A model generated the notes under the pieces. It worked only from the letters and a program-made list of their open reading frames with translations. It searched no databases and had not been told where the DNA came from. The position numbers and the translations under genes are program-made. Shown in pieces: positions 10,921-22,375 of a stretch of DNA of 64,000 nt (positions within the stretch are counted from its first letter, which is position 1; every line of letters begins with the position of its first letter). Source of the DNA: Diplolepis rosae (Eukaryota; Arthropoda; Insecta; Hymenoptera; Diplolepididae); NCBI GenBank assembly GCA_030998225.1, contig JAPYXD010000308.1:196001-260000 (forward strand). The letters are read 5' to 3'.

Positions 10921-12149
10921 TTTTTAATGACCGGTAAAAATTTTTCGATGACCGGGAATTATTTTCGTCGATGAAAACGGTCATCCTGCACCATTCCATT
11001 TACTTTAAATATTAATCTTCAAATACATTTAAAAAAAGTTAATTTTTATTTAATTAATTTAATTAAATTATTATTTAGTTAATACTTTACTAAATTATTT
11101 AACACTTAATATTTTAACCAAGTTTTAATAAACAAAATTCTATTTTCCTTATAAAATGTTTAAATTAGTCTACGATTTATTTGCACATAAGTTATTTCTT
11201 TATGAAAGTACAAATTATAAAAATTAGATTATTATAAACTTTCAGGCATTTTAGTTCAGTTTTTAAATAATTTATTTAATTTTTCATTGGAAGAAATTGT
11301 ATCTTAGACGATAATCATTAGGTACGAATCTTAAATAGACATTGAGATGTTGTTAAGCAAAAAATTTTCCTATATGCTTTGTGAAACCGAATTTTTCCAT
11401 CTATCGGAATATCCCGGAACATCCTTCTGGGAGGCTCCGTAAATAATTTCAATATTTCAATTTTTTAGTCGATTCTTTTCCCTTTTATTGCTTATAACGT
11501 GCTTCCATTCTTATCCTTTCCTCTCTGTCAAGAACTCACGTGCGCTTTGCGGTCAAGTTGAATGACGGCGCAGCCAAGGTCGCGCCGACCTCCACGTCCT
11601 ACCTCGATCCATATTGCTCATTGCTCGGCTTTGCATTTCCATTCGGACTAGTTTGGTAACTGTTCCTCACCATATTCTTATAAAGCTTTTTTACACACAC
11701 ACGTACTGCGTACACACCTACACCCCAAGTACTGCGTGATTTTTTACATTTCTTGTTAAACGAAAATAAAACAACAAAATATGAGATTCTTAATTTTGTT
11801 ATAAACCATTTGAGTTTAAACAAACAGAAAAACTTGGTTCGTTCGGATCGACTTTAGGTTTTCGCACGCTATTGCAGAAAATGAATAAGCCATGCGTTTT
11901 CTTTTTTAAAAGACCTTAGTGTAAAACAACGTGGCTCCGACCCTCTTCTGCCCCCCCCCCCCCCCACCAATATGGCCTTTCATCTTTAAAAATTTTCATC
12001 TCATCGCATTTTTTTTATGAAAATGGGGCTACAGAAACTAAAATACCGTTAAACTGAGGGTGATCCATTGCCTTAGGATCTGCGTGTTGTACACAATTGT
12101 CCGAGCCTTTGTGATTAAGATGCAAAATCAATCATGCTTCAATGACATG
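10921..12149. other. AT-rich stretch; C-run; nothing coding recognised
   Basis: At 10921-10990 there are further GACCGGGAATT-like motifs ending in a CAGGATGACC-like inverted end, possibly a decayed relative of the CAGGGTGGC MITE. A fifteen-base C run lies at 11951-11965. A slightly GC-richer patch at 11530-11660 has no supportable gene. Confidence 0.4.
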
Positions 12150-12421
12150 CACGGAGAAAAATATTTCGAGTAACTTTACTCAACTTTTAGCAAAGCTGGA
12201 ACACATGAACAAGTTAGAGATTATTTAATATTATTGTAATAATTTGTGACGTACATTTTGAAACTTTGCATTTTTAAACTTTACCGAACTTTGATGCAAT
12301 CTTTAACATTTGGTACCTCACAAATTATTAAAATAATATTAAATATAGTAATCTTCAACTCGTCCATATGTCCCAACTTTGATAAAAGTTGAGTAAAGTT
12401 TCTCGAACTATTTCTTTCCGT
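12150..12421. mobile_element. Palindromic CACGGAGAAA MITE
   Basis: The arms fold across the whole element: AACTTTACTCAACTTTTAGC on the left pairs with AAAAGTTGAGTAAAGTTTCT on the right, and ATTATTGTAATAATTTGTGA pairs with TCACAAATTATTAAAATAAT. The ends read CACGGAGAAAAATA and, inverted, AACGGAAAGAAATA. A partial copy is at 53191. Confidence 0.8.
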
Positions 12422-13169
12422 TTGATATTATGCTTCTAGAAACTGCAATCTAGAGTTCTCTTTTTTGAATTACGGGTAATTATAATAAAAATTGCTATCC
12501 GCTGATTCATTTGGATCTCAAATTGATTAATTAATTCGAGAAAGTTATCACAATTTCAACTCTATAAGAAGTTTGTAATGTGTAGAAATCCAAATGATAA
12601 TTTTCAGAATTTTGTACGCAGCACAAAATACGATTGTTGTTTTTGTGCAAGAAGAGTCAGCAGTCGTCCCTTATTTTGACGCTAATATGCGCCAGAAACA
12701 GAGTATCTGTTGCACTCAGCCTGTAGTACAGCTGTTATACTGTAGGTTCTACGTCTGGCTTGCCGAATTTTTTTTCTTGTAAGGGTGTGTCTGTCGAACG
12801 ATCGTCTGTTCTTTATTCATATACATGCACACGCATGCATTTGCAACACGTATATGTACATGCATTCAAGTATACAACAGACGACTATTGCCATAAGGTA
12901 CTTTTATGCAACTCCGTGCTCCGTCTACTCGCATTGATGCTTTCCCTGAACTGCAGAACTCTAGCTCACGTACTGGATCAGGACACTATTGGTGTTTATT
13001 ACGTGGTCAGAAACCAATAAAATAACCTAGAATCTAATTCGATGCGAAGAAACTGTTAATGTTTCGCCAAACACAATATTTCCTATTTTTGTGACAAAGT
13101 CCTGGACAAAATTTTGGATTGAACAAGAGTGTTTCTAATAATAGAGTTTCGCCAGATGTATTAGAAATG
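12422..13169. other. Unrecognised stretch
   Basis: Open frames at 12594-12782 and 12760-13020 overlap each other and show no motif. A TG/CA-rich patch lies at 12820-12870. Nothing else is supported. Confidence 0.35.
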
Positions 13170-13420
13170 CACTGGCATTCTCAGATTTACTCAAGAGCAT
13201 GTGATACGTGGTAAAAGTAGCAAGTTCATGTGAACAACTTGGTCCAGTTTCTACCTGTTTGTGTCCAAAATACATTAAATTATGTTTTATAAATTTGAGA
13301 AATGGTAGAGAAGATCATAACAGATATAGATAGTCTACTTTTTCTTTGGACGATGAAAAAAATGTTTTTTTCGGATCATCATAAAAATTGGTTAGATAAA
13401 TTTACTAGTAAACAAGGAAT
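13170..13420 (+). repeat. Fragment of the AGGGCATGTGATA repeat family
   Basis: The order GCATGTGATA, then GTTTGTGTC-AAATACAT, then AAATGGTAGAGAAGAT, then an A-C-A-G-A-TA-TAGATAG block matches the terminal arm of the element at 42739-42920. Related pieces lie at 18060-18250 and 39805-39900. It is a lone, decayed arm. Confidence 0.6.
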
Positions 13421-13628
13421 TACAAGTCTCGTTTTGAGACTCTCCACTATTTTAAAGCCCACATGACTTCTATAAAATATATTCGAAAATGTTCTTCATA
13501 GCACATGCATGAAATGCATTTCAAGCATGCCCCTGCAAAAAATTTCTTCAGGAATTTCTCCTAAAATTAAATTTTTTTTTTCATTCACCTAAAATTTGAT
13601 TCACCCAAAATCACTAGATTTAACAGGC

Positions 13629-15011
13629 GCACAGTGGTGCCAAACGCTTTGACGCCTGGCCAAAAAGCTAAAAATCGTGTTTTAATTGCCAGAAATGAGT
13701 ATACTTGGGTTTTCGAGGTCGCTGAATCCGAATTTGAAGTCAAAATTTGAAAATTCAAAATAGCTGCTCGAACATGGGTGACTTAACACCTTAAAACCGG
13801 GCTAAAATGATTAAAGTGAATCTTTGTCTTCAAAAATTAGTCTTCTTATGTTTTGGAGGTCGCTGACTTTAAAATTTAAGGTCGAAATTTTAGTATATTA
13901 TTAAAAAATCAAAAAAATCGTTTTTCAAAATTTCAAAGATTTCCATTTTCGTACATGTAATATCAGTCCCTGATTCTAAATATAAATATGTTGATCAGAT
14001 TGGAAAACAGAAACGAATATTGCATGAATGGCTTGGAGAAACTTTTTCTATCATATATAATATAGCTTCCAGCCATGATAAATTAGAACAAATTAAAAAA
14101 ACATGCATATTTCTCGACACTGTGTCCTTTAGAAACACCCGATACAATAAGACTTTTATAAACAGAAAAGCTTGTATTTGTCAAATTTCATGGATAGTTA
14201 TTTGTAAAAGTGTAATTCTAATTTTTTATTGCAATATGAACCTTAAATTTACTATTAGAGTACACAAAACCCTGTGAACTAATTTTTTGATCAATTAGGA
14301 GTTTACAATAATAATATGCGATCTATGAGTTTCGCCATTTTGTAATATCTATTTTCAACTTTCATGTCATAATCAGCGACCCAGAAAACCTACGCGTGCA
14401 GGATTGTAAGTTAAAACAATCACATAATGACGTTCTTTGAGCACTGCATCACAGTCAGACGTATACAGTGGAGAAAAAATTGTTCAGAACCTCCGTCTCA
14501 GGCAATCCGAAACTATTTTTTGATCATATTTTTCCTCAACACTATTTTACAATCGTTAAAGCTTCAAACTATGCAGAATCTCTTGGGATCACAACTTTTT
14601 TGACAATTTTCGATTGCGGTGTTCTTAAGATAATCAGGGAAATAGGCACTTTTTGTCTTGGATTTTATGACATTTTATTATTCATTAAATGAGTAATAAA
14701 TGCAAAAACATATACAACATACCTCCAGGAACACCCTCCATTTTGGTGGGATCAATCGGCGTGACGATAAATTGTCACCAGATCTTACAAAAATTGCTGC
14801 TCGAAACTGTTAAAATGTGACATTCGCTGCTCCGGGAGGAGGCTCACTTTGAACAGCTTTTATAGACGTAATACATAGCCTAGTTCTCTGTTCTTTTGTT
14901 TACTTATGCAGTGACTCCCTCTCTAAAGTATAACAAAGAATCAAGACGTAACGCCAAAGTTTAAATTTTGAATTTTGGCCAGGCATGAAAGCGCTTGGCA
15001 CCACTGTGAGG
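13629..15011. mobile_element. 1.38-kb TIR element CACAGTGGTGCCAA
   Basis: The ends CACAGTGGTGCCAAACGCTT and, inverted, CACAGTGGTGCCAAGCGCTT continue to match through GCCTGGCCAAAA. A 5-bp repeat AGGCG abuts both ends (before 13629 and after 15011) and may be the target duplication. The interior includes the TTTTCGAGGTCGCTGA-type motif also seen in the foldback at 21168-22030. No transposase is recognisable, though CAGTGGTGCC ends are hAT-like. Its right end lies 70 bp from the hAT transposase relic, so it may have landed in that element's 3' flank or be related to it. Confidence 0.7.
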
Positions 15012-15080
15012 CGACGAGAAGCAGTGTAAAGTTAACACTGCTTTACATCGTTTTTAAAATCTAGTTGAATTGATATCCTA

Positions 15081-17743
15081 CTAATTAGATAGTTTTGACT
15101 GAGCCATCCATCTTTCAGTATCGATATTTGCTGTTAAGGAAAACAAGCTTTCAGAAGGAACTGAAATTGCTACAAGAAGCAAATATCGCATCGCGACAAT
15201 ATGGCAATTTGGAAACGCAAATTCATCTTCCTCAAATATTCTAAAGGATCTTTCAATCTGTGAACAAGTGTCTGATTTGTGTTGGATTGACCCAGAAGTA
15301 ATTGCCGATTTCACATATAGATGTCTTTGACCATCTTTTTGAATGGCTTCTTTAAATGTCATGATTTTTTCCTTCTAACATTTGTTAGCTGGCACTCTTA
15401 GCTTGCTTAATTTCGTTTACAATTGTTAGTTTGGCATCAACTTTAAGATGGAGTGTTAAAAAAGAGCATTTTCGTCATATTTTGCTATTTTATTTATGTA
15501 AAGGAAAGAACGCAGCATAGGCTGCTAAAACGTTACATGATGTGTATAGTGAGGAAGCCTTAAAAGACAGACAGTGTCGAAATTAGTTTGATAAATTCCG
15601 TTCTGAGGATTTTTCACTCAAATATGAGCAACGTTCAGGTCAGCCAAATCGAATCAGATAGTCATGTAACAATGTGAGAGATTGAAGAAATGTTAAAAAT
15701 ACCAAAATCAACAATCGACCGTCATATACAACGTCTTGGACTCGTTAAAAAAAATTGATATTTGGATTTCACATGAATTGAAAGAAATTCATTTAACAAA
15801 ACGCATCAACGCTTGTGATTTGCATCTTAAATGCAATGAATTTGATCCTTTTTTGAAACGAATTATCAGTGGTGATGAAAAATGGATTTTTCACAATAAC
15901 GTCGTTCGAAAACGACCATGGTCCAAGCGTGATGAACCACCACAAACAACATCGAAAGCTGAATTGCATCAAAAAAATATTGTGCTGTCTGTGGTGGGAT
16001 TGGAAAGGTATGCTATTTTTTGAGCTGCTTCCAAGCAACCAAACGATTAATTCGGATGTCTACTGTCGTCGCTGAACAAATTGAACGCAGCGGTCAAAGA
16101 AAAAAGGCCAAAATTGGTCAATCGTAAAGGTGGAATTTGTCACCATGACAACGCTACACCGCACACATCTTTAACCACTCGTTGAAAATGATTAAGGCTT
16201 GGTTGGGAAGTAATGTTACATCCACCATATATCCCTGACCTTGCACCATCAGATTAGTATTTATTTCGATCTTTGCAGAACTCCTTGAATTGTAAAACTT
16301 ACAATGATGATGAAACTGTACAATCTAACTTGGTTCAGTTTTTTTCCGATAGAGACCAGAAGTTCTATGAGCGTGGAATCATGAAGTTACCAAAAAGGTG
16401 AACAAAATGGAAAATATATCATCGATTAAAATTCATTCCTTGTATTTAAAAAAATTTGTTTAATTTGTATGAAAAAATCGGCAATTACTTCTGGGACAAC
16501 CCAATATATTGTCGCAGTTCCACAAGCAGTCCGCCAGGTTCATCATGAGTCGTAGTAATCTTGCTTATTATCTGATCATGACAAAGCCAAAGATTTTTGT
16601 CTGTCGAATTTTCATGAAGTTGAGAAGTTGAACTTCTCAACGCTTTTTCGATTCGGTTATATTATCCTGAGATTTCATTTTCTTTGCGATTTCGTAAAGT
16701 GCGTTTGATACTACAAGAGGACTCTGGAAATGTATTTTTTTAAATCATGAGCCCAAAATAGTAGCCATTGCATAAATTCTATTTTTTTTCTACATTTTGA
16801 AATCGTTTTTTTAGTTCATTTTAGAGAAGAGCAAATATACAATTGACCATAGGTGAGATAACACTCCATGTGATGTAACTCTGTACAGACAGTTCCCGTA
16901 TAGCCTGCTCGATAGGTTTCAAAACATTAACAATTTTTTTGAGGTCTACATCTCTCCGCGTTCTAGCATGAGTGTCATGTTTGCCTCATTAAATAAAATT
17001 GTACTGACACATTATAAACTCTAAGTTCTACCTAGTGCTTACATCTTGGGCAAGTTTACGCTTCGATCCTTCTGTTTCGCCTTGCAGCAATTGTAAACGT
17101 CTCAATTCGTCAGCAACATTCATACTCTGCATAAAATATGTGACGATTTTCTTTACTTTAAAAATTAAGTCAAACAACCTAGGAATGTACTTTATAGCTT
17201 TCGATGGCACCAACTGTAAAATGTGACTGAAACATCCCAAATGCCTGTTTTGTCCGTAGGCAATCTTAACTGCATTCACAATATTCGCCCCGTTATCAGT
17301 CACAACATCCACGATACTTCCATCCTTTATTTTTCATTTGGTACACACATTTTTTAATCGCTGCTCCAAGTATACGTCATTATGCGACTGATTTGATGGC
17401 AATGTGCCTAATTTAATTGTTTCTAATTTTTTCATTTAAAATAATGAGCTGTCACTCCTAGGTACGACTTGACTGTATTAGTTTCGATCCATGTATCCGA
17501 TGTCAAGCAAAGAGATTTAATTTCAGCAAGTTCGGCCTTTATTCTTTGGCTCAAGATTTTATACTTGGCGTCAAATTGCCAGGTGAGTGTTCTTCTGCTA
17601 GTCGGTTTGTAATACGCGGTTGCTACTTTAATGAATCTTTTAAAAACTCTATTTTCAGGTGTGCATAATGGAAAATTGTCGAGAGCGACCATATATATCA
17701 GCGCATCGTTTAAGGCCGCTTTTTTCACTTTCTCTATCTATAA
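15081..17743 (-). pseudogene. hAT-superfamily transposase relic, interrupted by a mariner
   Basis: Reading 17743 to 15081 on the minus strand: a conserved N-terminal block (KKAALNDALIYMV, then LTSDTWIET near 17500); then VTDNGANIVNAVK with CFSHILQLV (17312-17220), the central RNase H-like segment; then LKPIEQAIRELS (near 16890) and HDEPGGLLVELRQY (near 16530). After a 1.1-kb gap filled by a mariner comes the C-terminal hATC dimerisation block with SVPSESLFS (15081-15362). A TGA lies just upstream of the VTDNGAN block, a frameshift lies near 17430, and a possible splice acceptor (TTCATTTATAG) is at about 17743. No BED zinc finger or TIR was found. The element cannot encode an active enzyme. 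Confidence 0.8.
15420..16504 (+). pseudogene. mariner transposase relic (HFRH-type), inserted in the hAT
   Basis: The plus-strand frame begins EHFRHILLFYLCKGKN near 15463 and shows mariner blocks in order: helix-turn-helix remains with several stops; ISGDEKWIFHNN (first catalytic Asp, near 15876); the WWDWKG block after a frameshift near 16000; HHDNATPH (second Asp, near 16145); and YIPDLAPSD followed by a stop (third Asp, near 16245). The right end ...GGGACAACCCAA is followed by TA at 16505-16506; the left end is degraded. The hAT reading resumes on either side, so the mariner is the younger insertion. It is dead through many stops and at least one frameshift. Confidence 0.85.
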
Positions 17744-18362
17744 ATGAATAAAATAGTGACATTCAGTTTATAATATTTGAAAGATATTTAAATTACAAAT
17801 AGGCAAACACGAATTTTATATTATATTCTAAATTTTTAAGTTCTGACATTAAAATGATTGATTGGGTAATTCGGTAAATAAGTTAGTTTTTCTCGTTTTC
17901 CGTATTATATTTTTGAAATGTTTAAATACTTTTTTCAGTGAAAATATAGGAAATAGTACTTCAGATGAAATGAGCCATTAAAAGTTTTAATTAGATAAAA
18001 ATTACAGGTTTTTTCAACTTCGTAATCGATAAACATTTTAGCTACTTTTCACTGGAATTTGTCTATTGATTCTGAATCAAACAGAATCCATTTTCTACAT
18101 TTTAGTGTCTAAAATACCTAAAATTTTGTTTTTTGAAATTTGGGAACTGATAAGGAAGATAAAAACGGACGTAGATAGACTACTTTTGATTTTGACAATG
18201 AAAAAAAATATTCCGATAGGTTTTGCTAAAATTAAACTTATCTTTTTTACCATCTCCCAAATTTTGGAGAAAAATTTTTATGTATTGGATCTATAACTTA
18301 ATTCGTGCGGCTTTTTTAAAAATTTGAACGTTTATTTAAGAAGAACATGTACAATAGTATTA
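17744..18362. other. AT-rich spacer with a piece of the AGGGCATG family
   Basis: 18060-18250 carries GTGTCTAAAATACCTAAAAT followed by AAAACGGACGTAGATAGAC, matching the arm of the 42.9-kb element. The rest may be upstream hAT sequence, but no exon could be recognised. Confidence 0.45.
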
Positions 18363-18363
18363 T

Positions 18364-19363
18364 TCAAAGTATTGCCCATCTGAAGCTATGACTTTTTCCC
18401 ATCTTTCTGGAATTTGTAGATTCCATCCCAAAAGAACTGCGCCGACTTGGCGGCCAACAATGAATCAAGCCAATTTTTGATACCCTGTTCTGATGTGAAC
18501 CGTATTCCAGTGAGGGCGTTCTGCGTTGACTGGAACAAATGGTAGTCAGAAGGGGCAAGGTCTGGGCTATAAGGCGGGTGGGGTAAAACTTCCCATCCAC
18601 TGTTTTCCAAATAGTTCTTAACCGGAAAAGCAACATGGGGCCGAGCGTTGTCATGATGGAAAATTATTGCCTCGAGTCTGGTCGCATATTCCGGGCGTTT
18701 TTCGACTGTTGCTCTCTTCAAACTGATTAATTATGTTCGGTAGCGTTCTCCATTGATGGTTTCATCCGGTTTTAGCAGCTCATAATACAGCACACCCTTC
18801 TGATCCCACCATGAACAGATCATTACCTTCGTGCCATGGATATTCGGCTTTGCCGTTGATTTGGCTGGTTAGCCGGGTTTCATATATGATTTTTTGCGCT
18901 TGGGGTTGTCGTAATAGATCCATTTTTCATCACCAGTAACAATCCGATGCAAAAATGACTTCTTTTTGTGGCGTTCCAGCAGCACTTCGGACATGCAAAA
19001 CCGCCTTTCAACGTCTCTCGGCTTGAGTTCATTTGGAACCCAATTTCCTTGCTTTTCAATGTATCCGGCTGCTTTTAAACGTTTTGAAATGGCTGCTTGA
19101 GTGACTCCCAAACATTCTACGAGCTTTTCTTGTGTTTGGCAACAATCTTCATCGAGTAATGTTTCCAGTTCTTCATCTTCAAACTTTTTTGGCTGCCCAG
19201 GACGTTCTTCGTCTTCCAAGCCAAAATCACCACTTTTAAATCGTGCAAACCACTTTTGGCACGTTCGCTCAGCTAGAGCATGTTCACCATAAACTCCCAC
19301 CAAAATACGCTGACTTTCGGGAGCAGTTGAAGAAGAATGAAGAAGAACTCCCCGCAAAAACAC
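18364..19363 (-). pseudogene. mariner transposase relic, mauritiana type, nearly full length
   Basis: One frame runs from about 19363 down to 18410 on the minus strand. The blocks are: helix-turn-helix (GVYGEHALAERTCQKWFARF, FKSGDFGLEDEERPGQPKK, LLDEDCCQTQEKL), linker WVPNELKPRDVERR, first Asp in VTGDEKWIYYDNPKRKKS, WWDQKGVLYYELL, second Asp in FHHDNARPH, third Asp in YSPDLAPSDYHLF. These match the Mos1-like (mauritiana) subfamily. Two premature TAA codons (near 18870 and 18727) sit where a CAA glutamine is expected, and the last 20 or so codons are frame-shifted near 18415. No clear TIRs were seen. The mutations look like point decay rather than deletion. Confidence 0.85.
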
Positions 19364-19470
19364 TGGTCATTTCCCGGTTATTGCTAAATTTTACGAATAG
19401 GAATAATGAGTGTAACCGTGACAGTCAAGTAACGGTAGTAAATAGAATTAACAGAATTACTAACCTTTGA

Positions 19471-20161
19471 GGGGGGGAACCTTATGTGAAATTGAATTTT
19501 TTTGCATCTTTTTTATTGCTTCAAAAATTCATTTACTATCTCAAGAATGTATCCCCAAAGTTTTAAACGTTAATTTTTTCGCGCTGGGGAATGTAGCTCA
19601 AAAACTAATGAACCGGTCGACTTGAAGTTTTGTACAGATATTCTTTAACTTACTGGCCATCGAATGAACCTAAATATACATTAAAGTTGTTATAATAAAT
19701 ATTGTTTTTATCGATTTATTTATAATGAAACAAGGTCGTTTCTTTTAAATGTCCTCAAATTTCAAATTATTATTTTTTTTGCTATATTTAGGTTCATTCG
19801 AAGCGGAAGTATTAACTTGATTCAAAAAAATTTGATTTGTTGATTTTAGTATTTAGTACTTTATTCCGATGTGATAAATGTTCTCATATTTCTGGAAAAA
19901 ATTCTTTCAAAAACAGCCATTTACATGAGGCTCCCCTCTAAAAGAATCTATTTCTTGAAACATTTTATCTATTGGAACTGGAAATTTTCACAGTCTAAAT
20001 ACTAAGAATTCGAAAAATTAGATAAAACTTTAATATAAGTTATAGTAAAGTTCAACACAATCTATAGTAAATTATCATGCTGAGCAAATATGACGACCAT
20101 TTGGCAAGTATAGTATTACTTTGAAAAAATGTATACAATTATAGAATAATACGCAAATCCC
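19471..20161. repeat. AT-rich stretch with an 18-bp inverted repeat
   Basis: CGAATGAACCTAAATATA at 19661-19678 is exactly inverted at 19783-19800, around a 104-bp loop. The neighbouring GAATGTAGCTCAAAAACTAA text is repeat-like. No gene is seen. Confidence 0.5.
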
Positions 20162-20164
20162 TAA

Positions 20165-20303
20165 GGGTACGTTCATATATTTGCATGCATGCAGGTTACC
20201 AAGGTAACATACAAGAGAGAAAGATACAGACAGTTTTCTTGTTTCTTTTCTACTAATATGTTACAATGACAACCTGAATGCATGCATAGGTATGAACGTA
20301 CCC
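20165..20303. mobile_element. 139-bp MITE with 3-bp TAA duplication (PIF/Harbinger-like)
   Basis: The TIR GGGTACGTTCATA is present at both ends in inverted orientation, flanked by TAA at 20162-20164 and 20304-20306. Arms continue through GCATGCATGCAGGTTACC on the left versus its partner on the right. GG-rich ends plus a 3-bp T-A-A duplication suggest PIF/Harbinger. Confidence 0.75.
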
Positions 20304-20429
20304 TAAGCATTGGGCTGAAGTTTCAAACGTCTAGTAAAAATGAATTTTGAGATATATTTTTTTCAACAGAAACAATTCAAAAAATGTTCGGAAACACAAA
20401 ACTAATAGTTTGCAAGACTTTATAAACAA

Positions 20430-21160
20430 TAAGAAAAATTTAAATTAGAAAAAAAAATGTTTTTAATTTTTATTTTTCAACAGGTAAATCGTAATTACAC
20501 TCCACGCTCCCTTATATGACGAGCTCGGGACCGAGAACTTTCCTTTATACGACGGCGCAAGGGGAACCCGCCTATCCCCTACCACTATACAATATGCTAT
20601 TACATTACGAGGGATGAAACACAGTGATTGCAAAGAGTGTGAAGTTTGCTGCCCCAGCGAGGTGAGGGCTGCATTCACACTCATTGAATCCATTATGTTT
20701 TGTTTCGACTAATGCATATTATTTCCGTTAGCAACTCTTTTGAGAATTTAATTTGATGTAACTGTAGAGCGTATGATATATGGTAGCGTATAGCTGTAGA
20801 GGGTCGTATAAGAGAGCGCGGAGTGTACACTGTAAATCTTCGTATAAAACGAAAAAAGTGTAATGCCTATGAATGTTATATTCCGATGCAGGACATTCGT
20901 TTTATATGAAAATAAACCGTCTAAGTCCGTTTTTATACGTGTGTGTTCAGTTTTTGCCCCTTTTGAGCGCCGTCCGCCCTAGATAATTTAAGTTTTAATT
21001 TTTTTCAGAGTAGCTCTGAATGTCCTACATCGGAATATAAGAACCTTGGGTTTTACACTTTTTTCGTTTTATGCAAAGATTTACAGTTTAATTATGATTT
21101 GCCTGTTGAATGATAAAAAATAAAAACATTTTTTTTTCCTAATTTAAAATTTTTTTATTG
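20430..21160. repeat. Nested foldback, about 730 bp
   Basis: Outer arms: AATTTTTATTTTTCAACAGG (near 20464) pairs with the inverted text ending near 21125. Inner arms: CACTGTAAATCTTCGTATAA (near 20829) pairs with text near 21070-21090, and TATTCCGATGCAGGACATTC (near 20879) pairs with GAATGTCCTACATCGGAATA (near 21018). Two inverted pairs lie one within the other. No coding content. Confidence 0.65.
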
Positions 21161-21167
21161 TAAACAA

Positions 21168-22030
21168 GTAAAGCTACGGAAGTGTCATTCGATGATTCGA
21201 ATTAAACTTTGCAAGTTTAAAGAGTTCTGAAAAATAATCGACACGTATTTTTTTATATCGCCAAAGATTCAAGTTTAAGGGCGGAAACTACCCTTCGCAT
21301 ATGAGGGGTAGTTTTTACGTTTTAATTGAAATCATTTAAAATGCTTTTTAGGGATTTTCGATGTCGCCGAATCCAAATTTGAGGTCAAAATTTCAAAACT
21401 CAAGATGATGGATCAAAAATGGCGCCTACACTTAATGTGTGAAGGGTGGTTTTTACGTTTTTACTGGAATGAATCGAGTGACTGTAAAGCCAAAAACCTT
21501 TTAAAGGGTTTTCGATGTCTTCGACAAATATTGGGGACGATGGAAAGCCGCTATAAACAAATGTGTGGGTATACCGTCTTCCCCACCACAGAAAACAAGT
21601 GCCAACAACTGGTCAGTGAAGGGGAAGTGTGCTCACGGACCACATGTGCGCATCTCCAACTATCGTTGCTCACGATAGTTCCACCACCAAGTCGCACATA
21701 AAGTCCCTGAGCACGCTTCCCTTTATTCCCCAGGCCTGGGCAGTAAAGTATGGGCGCCAATTTTGATCCGCCATCTTGAATTTTGTAATTTTGACATCAA
21801 ATTTGGATTTAGCGACATCGAAAATCCCCAAAAACTATTTCAACTTTTAAATCCTTCAACTGATTTCAATTCAAACGTGAAAACTACCCATCATATGTGA
21901 AGCGTAGTTTCCACCCTTAAACTTGAACCTTTGCCGATATAAAAAAATATGTGTCGATCATTTTTCGAAACTCTACAAATTTGCAAAATTTCATTCGAAT
22001 CGGCGAGTGACACTTCCGTAGCTTTACTTG
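21168..22030. repeat. Large foldback element, about 860 bp
   Basis: Arms of about 260 bp: GTAAAGCTACGGAAGTGTCA (near 21169) is inverted as TGACACTTCCGTAGCTTTAC (near 22010). Matching continues through the TCGACACGTATTTTTTTATA, GGGCGGAAACTACCC and GGATTTTCGATGTCGCCGAA blocks to ATGGATCAAAAATGGCGCC near 21410. The centre (21540-21745) is GC-richer and contains a smaller hairpin, AACTATCGTTGCTCACGATAGTT. No protein is recognisable; open frames inside are shadows of the palindrome. Confidence 0.75.
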
Positions 22031-22375
22031 TTAGGACTTTCACTTATTATCACATGTCATTTATTACTTGTTTACAAGAGATTGAAAGAACCGGGATAAT
22101 GTTAGCGTGTTTTATATTCGTGTAGCACAATTGATCAGTATTCCTGCTTATATGGGAAACTATAATAGATTGTTCAACAAGAGTTGAGAAGTGATTTCAC
22201 ACTCGTCTGAAATCTGCACCTTTCAAACACTGTGCCAATTTCAACCAAATCTTACTGGTGGTGACAACTTTTGTCAAACGGCGGAAACTTATTTGTACAC
22301 CTAATAAAATTAATTTTTCTTTGAAAAATAAGCTTCCTTTTTTCATCATAATACCAAAAATTTAATAACAATTTT

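Noticed and set aside
11951..11965. C homopolymer as a boundary or tail signal
   Set aside because: No element end or duplication nearby; probably a simple run or assembly-sensitive tract.
12594..13020. Overlapping open frames as a gene
   Set aside because: No motif, no splice context, two frames overlapping; most likely chance.
17035..17226. Plus-strand open frame opposite the hAT relic
   Set aside because: Shadow of the minus-strand hAT coding block.
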